From Acanthopleura granulata (Eukaryota; Mollusca; Polyplacophora; Chitonida; Chitonidae): a DNA stretch of 64,000 nucleotides. Below, one piece after another: positions 63,601 through 64,000 of this stretch. How positions within the stretch are numbered: position 1 is the first letter of the stretch; every line of letters begins with the position of its first letter. The DNA lies in contig JABBOT010000027.1 of NCBI GenBank assembly GCA_016165875.1, positions 2,333,939 to 2,397,938 of the forward strand, given 5' to 3'. The notes below the pieces were generated by a model. It saw only the letters and a list, made by a program, of their open reading frames with translations, searched no databases and was not told the origin of the DNA. A program made the position numbers and the translations under genes.

Positions 63601-63744
63601 TTTGAATGCAGATGTCTTGTGTTTTTTTGTTTCCCAGAGAGTCACATGTTCATGGTTGTCAATGCTTTCCTCCTGCTCAAACCTGATATGAATTTCGTTG
63701 ACGTTCCGGAGTTCTACAAGCTGTTCAACAGTTCCAGTTTAGAG
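34055..63744 (+). CDS. URB1: URB1 (NPA1 homologue), nucleolar 60S assembly scaffold; 29 exons, 3' end beyond window
   Basis: Twenty-nine exons join in one continuous frame of 5223 nt (1741 codons) without an internal stop. Human URB1 is about 2270 residues, so roughly three quarters are here; the last exon seen ends at 63744 with donor GAG|GTCAGG. URB1/Npa1 is a large helical-repeat scaffold in the nucleolus. It organises early 60S precursors around 25S/28S rRNA with Dbp6, Npa2/Rsa3-type partners and snoRNAs. Recognised blocks: an N-terminal basic NLS (KRR at 9-11, KKSKKK at 23-28) and the Npa1 domain across exons 2-8. The late hallmark GAYQATLS in exon 24 leads into DQK, FKPFLWG, and LDRDRM (exon 26). 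Exon 28 (DCHQFVESRCLG) opens the NopRA1 region. The ATG at 34055 was chosen because it opens the NLS segment; the GTG at 34037 in frame is not a normal start. Exon coordinates are in the following entries. Confidence 0.93.
35738..35806 (+). repeat. SINE tail fragment (family A)
   Basis: GTCGTATAAGTGAAAAATTC, then GTAAAACACCAATCAAATAA and AATAAAA. It lies in URB1 intron 2. Confidence 0.65.
39430..39602 (+). pseudogene. Acidic Ser-rich coding-like fragment
   Basis: An open frame reading SSSSDDSECNFG, then LQGYQFESQRSEAESSSS, looks like coding sequence rather than random intron. It resembles the (S/D/E)-rich ...YxFEP leader found in many transposon-linked and P2X7-type zinc-domain proteins; that link is weak. 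A strong donor (CAA|GTGAGT) sits near 39582, and a CTCTAG precedes it near 39479. It lies in URB1 intron 6 and is not frame-compatible with URB1. Confidence 0.4.
39593..39709 (-). pseudogene. THAP-domain N-terminal fragment
   Basis: The minus strand begins MPTCMAVGCQNVSE and continues with HNLSFHRLSLSKPE. This fits the start of a THAP zinc finger: Cys-x4-Cys followed by an FHxxP-like segment. The second half of the domain (the conserved Trp and the Cys-x2-His pair) is not present downstream in frame. It is therefore a truncated copy or the first exon of an unresolved gene. THAP domains are common in P-element-derived transposases and host DNA-binding proteins. Confidence 0.5.
40204..40452 (+). 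repeat. SINE, family A, near full length
   Basis: GGCTTCCGTGGCCGAGAG, GGTTAGCAAACTAG, ATAATGACCTTGGTG, CGGCAACCTGCGGATGG, AAGTGAAATATTC and an AATAAATAAAA tail. It lies in URB1 intron 6. Confidence 0.8.
40783..41520 (-). repeat. 45-bp minisatellite, 16 units, open in frame on the minus strand
   Basis: Sixteen 45-bp units encode 15-residue repeats of the type KHHIIHQETVLDAIP on the minus strand. They lie within an uninterrupted 268-codon frame (40739-41545). Unit length is a multiple of three, so openness follows once one unit is open. No splice or flanking coding evidence links it to a gene. It lies antisense in URB1 intron 6. Confidence 0.9.
41555..41690 (+). repeat. SINE fragment, family B
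   Basis: AACTTACCAAACGGTCGGTG, TTTCCTCCACCCATAAAAC and AATAAATCAATCA blocks match the family B body and tail. It lies immediately after the 45-bp array. Confidence 0.6.
43869..52244 (+). CDS. URB1: URB1 exons 9-18 (residues 432-955)
   Basis: Exons: 43869-44000, 44332-44499, 45161-45284, 45951-46204, 46565-46666, 47700-47946, 49690-49804, 50427-50485, 51120-51274, 52029-52244. The product is Leu-rich helical repeat with low-complexity linkers in exons 11 and 15 (acidic, Lys/Glu-rich). Exon 10 could start three bases earlier (44329), because AAG and CAG are tandem acceptors. That would add one Gln without changing frame. Exon 12's donor (AAATG|GTTAGA) and exon 14's coding content fit the continuous frame. 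Exon 16, at 59 nt, is the shortest in the gene. Confidence 0.88.
44560..44788 (-). repeat. SINE, family A, near full length, reverse
   Basis: The reverse strand reads GGATCTCTGTGGCTGAGAGG, TTAGCGTGCATGTGCAAC, AATGACTCAGGTGCC, GTGAGTTCAAGACC, GCGGATGGTCGTGGG and AAATAAATAAATAA. It lies in URB1 intron 10. Confidence 0.8.
45490..45945 (+). repeat. Degenerate minisatellite of CATTGGTTTCTCC units
   Basis: About a dozen irregular units of 30-45 bp combine (C)CATTGGTTTCTCCTTGATG with TGTACTAC. The array ends just before URB1 exon 12 (45951) and supplies its pyrimidine-rich acceptor region. Confidence 0.75.
47085..47589. mobile_element. 505-bp TIR DNA transposon with 10-bp target duplication (Mutator-like)
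   Basis: The left end TAGCCCTATGGAATATGACT and the inverted right end TAGTCCTATAGAATATGACT match at all but two positions. Similarity continues for about 35-45 bp (through AACTCAAA). ACCTTGCTGC flanks both sides (47075-47084 and 47590-47599) as a perfect direct repeat. A target duplication of 9-10 bp is typical of Mutator-like elements. Inside, the minus strand has a 74-codon open frame (47194-47418, VVELGLTIGRTC, DGRQSLRGLMPELFG) that looks protein-like but is unrecognised. There is no transposase, so the element is non-autonomous. It lies in URB1 intron 13. Confidence 0.85.
48440..49240 (+). repeat. Dispersed repeat with four TTCAAGGTCATTGG units (copy 2)
   Basis: Four tandem units of about 150 bp each contain CCCAAGTTCACCAAA, GATTTTCA, TTGACCTTTT and TCAAGGTCATTGG. 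A unique tail follows with GAATGGCTGGTATTG and TTTTAAGTGCATTGCAC. Copy 1 at 11150-11560 has two units and the same tail. Unit number therefore varies between copies of one family. Confidence 0.85.
50063..50310 (+). repeat. SINE, family A, near full length
   Basis: GGGGCCTCCATGGCAGAGG, GCAGCATAATGACCCAGG, CCAGCAACCTGCAGATGG, CACCATAATGCTGACC and AGTGAAATATC are followed by a degraded tail. It lies in URB1 intron 15. Confidence 0.8.
52785..53118 (+). repeat. 29-bp minisatellite, about 11 units
   Basis: Units of TATATCTGGTTACTAGG then TAGTGCTGTGGC repeat with few substitutions. The array lies in URB1 intron 18, about 190 bp before the large exon 19. Confidence 0.9.
53306..54230 (+). CDS. URB1: URB1 exon 19, large exon (residues 956-1263)
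   Basis: A 925-nt exon, by far the largest, opens after CTTTTCAG and ends ACAG|GTAAGT. It encodes an alpha-helical segment with a Ser-rich insertion (SDSESSTKQADGQRKSSDSE, residues about 985-1005). That insertion is a likely disordered, phosphorylatable loop. It is flanked upstream by a 29-bp minisatellite and downstream by a family A SINE. Confidence 0.92.
54292..54543 (+). repeat. SINE, family A, near full length
   Basis: GGGCCTTGGTGGGGTTAGC, GCGCAGCCCAGGTGCG, GTGAGTTCAAATTC, GACAACCTGCAGGTGG, CCACCATTATGCTGGCC and AGTGAAATATTATTGAG are followed by an AT-rich tail. It lies 60 bp after exon 19, with a family B fragment just beyond. Confidence 0.8.
54792..63744 (+). CDS. URB1: URB1 exons 20-29 (residues 1264-1741, into NopRA1 region)
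   Basis: Exons: 54792-54929, 55314-55552, 56359-56432, 57787-57956, 59063-59173, 59486-59549, 60566-60725, 61910-62006, 62702-62974, 63638-63744. Exon 24 carries ILGAYQATLS. Exons 25-26 continue DQKLLKMLMLHE, KPFLWGSKARQY and ILEMLDRDRMAKS. Exon 27 has CYDPSFLL and exon 28 has DCHQFVESRCLGYLFASL. These are the most conserved URB1 blocks and fix the gene identity. Exon 29 ends with VDVPEFYKLFNSSSLE; the next exon lies past 64000. Confidence 0.93.
55600..55690 (+). repeat. Decayed duplicate of URB1 exon 21 end and donor
   Basis: AAACAGTGGCTAATCAGATG, then CCTTCAGGATAAATTCAAGG, mirror the exon 21 end (ACAATGGCCAAGCAGATCATG; CCTACAGGATAATCTCAAGG) 109 bp upstream. The match continues into the intron (CAGTTTGTACAT), so exon end and intron start were copied together. 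Confidence 0.8.
56722..57129 (+). CDS. Unrecognised 135-codon open frame inside URB1 intron 22
   Basis: An uninterrupted frame starting MCPLVSPEKVFYSVIWEM and ending ISSVLEEYVHSV has balanced, protein-like composition (five Trp/Cys-rich segments such as NCWIVIPMWNADNVQC). A stop precedes the ATG closely (TAG at 56716-56718). AATAAA occurs at 57228-57233, about 100 bases after the stop. It lies on the same strand as URB1 but cannot be an in-frame URB1 exon because it has its own stops. It may be a nested intronless gene, a retrocopy or chance. I do not recognise a family. Confidence 0.3.
   Translation: MCPLVSPEKVFYSVIWEMQLKYKAKKFKYHTSGLDKITSISLHLLNCKAFLEDKPVMAYSLIPTLQIKGLCISVLSVNNEERLKNCWIVIPMWNADNVQCLAKGPKFHPNACTSFSVKTDRANISSVLEEYVHSV
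58150..58328 (-). repeat. SINE, family A, reverse, 3' two thirds
   Basis: The reverse strand shows CAAGCTTCCTCTCCGG, CAGCAACCTGCGGATG, CCACCATAATCCTGGCC, AAGTGAAATATTCTTGAG and AAATAAATAAA. It lies in URB1 intron 23. Confidence 0.75.
59725..59870 (+). repeat. SINE, family A, 3' half
   Basis: CAGCAACCTGCAGATGGTCG, CACCATAATGCTGGC, AGTGAAATACTG and AATAAATAGATAAATG. It lies in URB1 intron 25. Confidence 0.75.
60378..60535 (+). repeat. SINE, family A, internally deleted
   Basis: It has the head GTCTCCTTGACCAAGGAG and TTAGCATGCTAGCAC, then jumps to CCCACCATAATGCTGAC and GTGAAATATTCTTGAG. It lies just before URB1 exon 26. Confidence 0.65.
61488..61662 (+). repeat. 37-bp minisatellite, about 4.5 units
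   Basis: Units contain GAGTAACTTAGTCA, GGACAAAATTCTAGG and TTAAAGT. It lies in URB1 intron 26. Confidence 0.85.
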
Positions 63745-64000
63745 GTCAGGCTCAGTATGTTACATGCGCAAGCTGTTTTTATCAATTTCTGTTTTAGGTA
63801 AAGATTCAGTATTCTGTAAGTTGGTCAATATACCCTTTCGGCATAAGCTCTGAGACATGCACAGGGCCTTGTGTTGTATGGCAAACGATGACGATTGCCA
63901 GTAATGCTTTTTTTTAATGTTGAGGCAACTTTGTATCAAAATGAGGGTTTGGTCCACTGTCCAATACAATTTAGACCCTCATCATGACGCGACACAGCAG
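63745..64000 (+). other. Start of URB1 intron 29, runs off window
   Basis: Sequence after the exon 29 donor shows no exon-like continuation; the next URB1 exon must lie beyond 64000. Confidence 0.6.

Overview
This is a spliced, intron-rich, AT-rich animal nuclear genome window with no operons. Every gene is broken into short exons with GT..AG introns. It is packed with degraded tRNA-headed SINE copies ending in AATAAATAAA-type tails, plus minisatellites and abundant ACATGTA words. Gene content and repeat style suggest a lophotrochozoan, most likely a mollusc. The species call is inference; eukaryote and metazoan are secure.

Layout. (1) 0.9-9.0 kb, minus strand: a complete six-exon gene for a 583-residue type I membrane protein. 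It has a signal peptide, an SUEL-type (rhamnose/galactose-binding) lectin-like domain, a CUB-like domain, a Ser/Thr mucin-like stalk, one membrane span and a tyrosine-rich tail. All internal introns before the membrane exon are phase 1. (2) 13.8-23.1 kb, plus strand: the last nine exons (428 codons) of ASCC3, the helicase of the ASCC/ribosome-quality-trigger complex, covering its C-terminal Sec63 domain. No earlier ASCC3 exon was found in the first 13.8 kb, so the membrane-protein gene probably sits antisense inside a large ASCC3 intron. (3) 23.1-28.5 kb: intergenic, between the converging 3' ends of ASCC3 and CHMP1. (4) 28.5-32.4 kb, minus strand: a complete seven-exon CHMP1 (CHMP1B-type ESCRT-III subunit, 199 residues). 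(5) 32.4-34.0 kb: CHMP1/URB1 intergenic region with one SINE and a near-perfect 32-bp inverted repeat carrying two POU octamers. (6) 34.05-63.74 kb, plus strand: the first 29 exons (1741 codons) of URB1, a nucleolar 60S-assembly scaffold; the gene runs off the right edge.

The four genes do not form a pathway. ASCC3 (stalled ribosome clearance, alkylation repair) and URB1 (large-subunit assembly) both concern ribosomes, but their proximity is probably chance.

The most unusual content: an ASCC3 exon whose 3' half and splice donor are repeated six times at 119 bp; three further local duplications of exon ends; a 505-bp inverted-repeat transposon with 10-bp target duplications (Mutator-like); an inverted repeat with POU octamers; a 45-bp minisatellite that stays open for 268 codons; a THAP-like fragment abutting an acidic Ser-rich fragment; and the lectin/CUB-like receptor itself. 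Exon boundaries were read by hand from splice consensus, frame continuity and family knowledge; no alignment was run.
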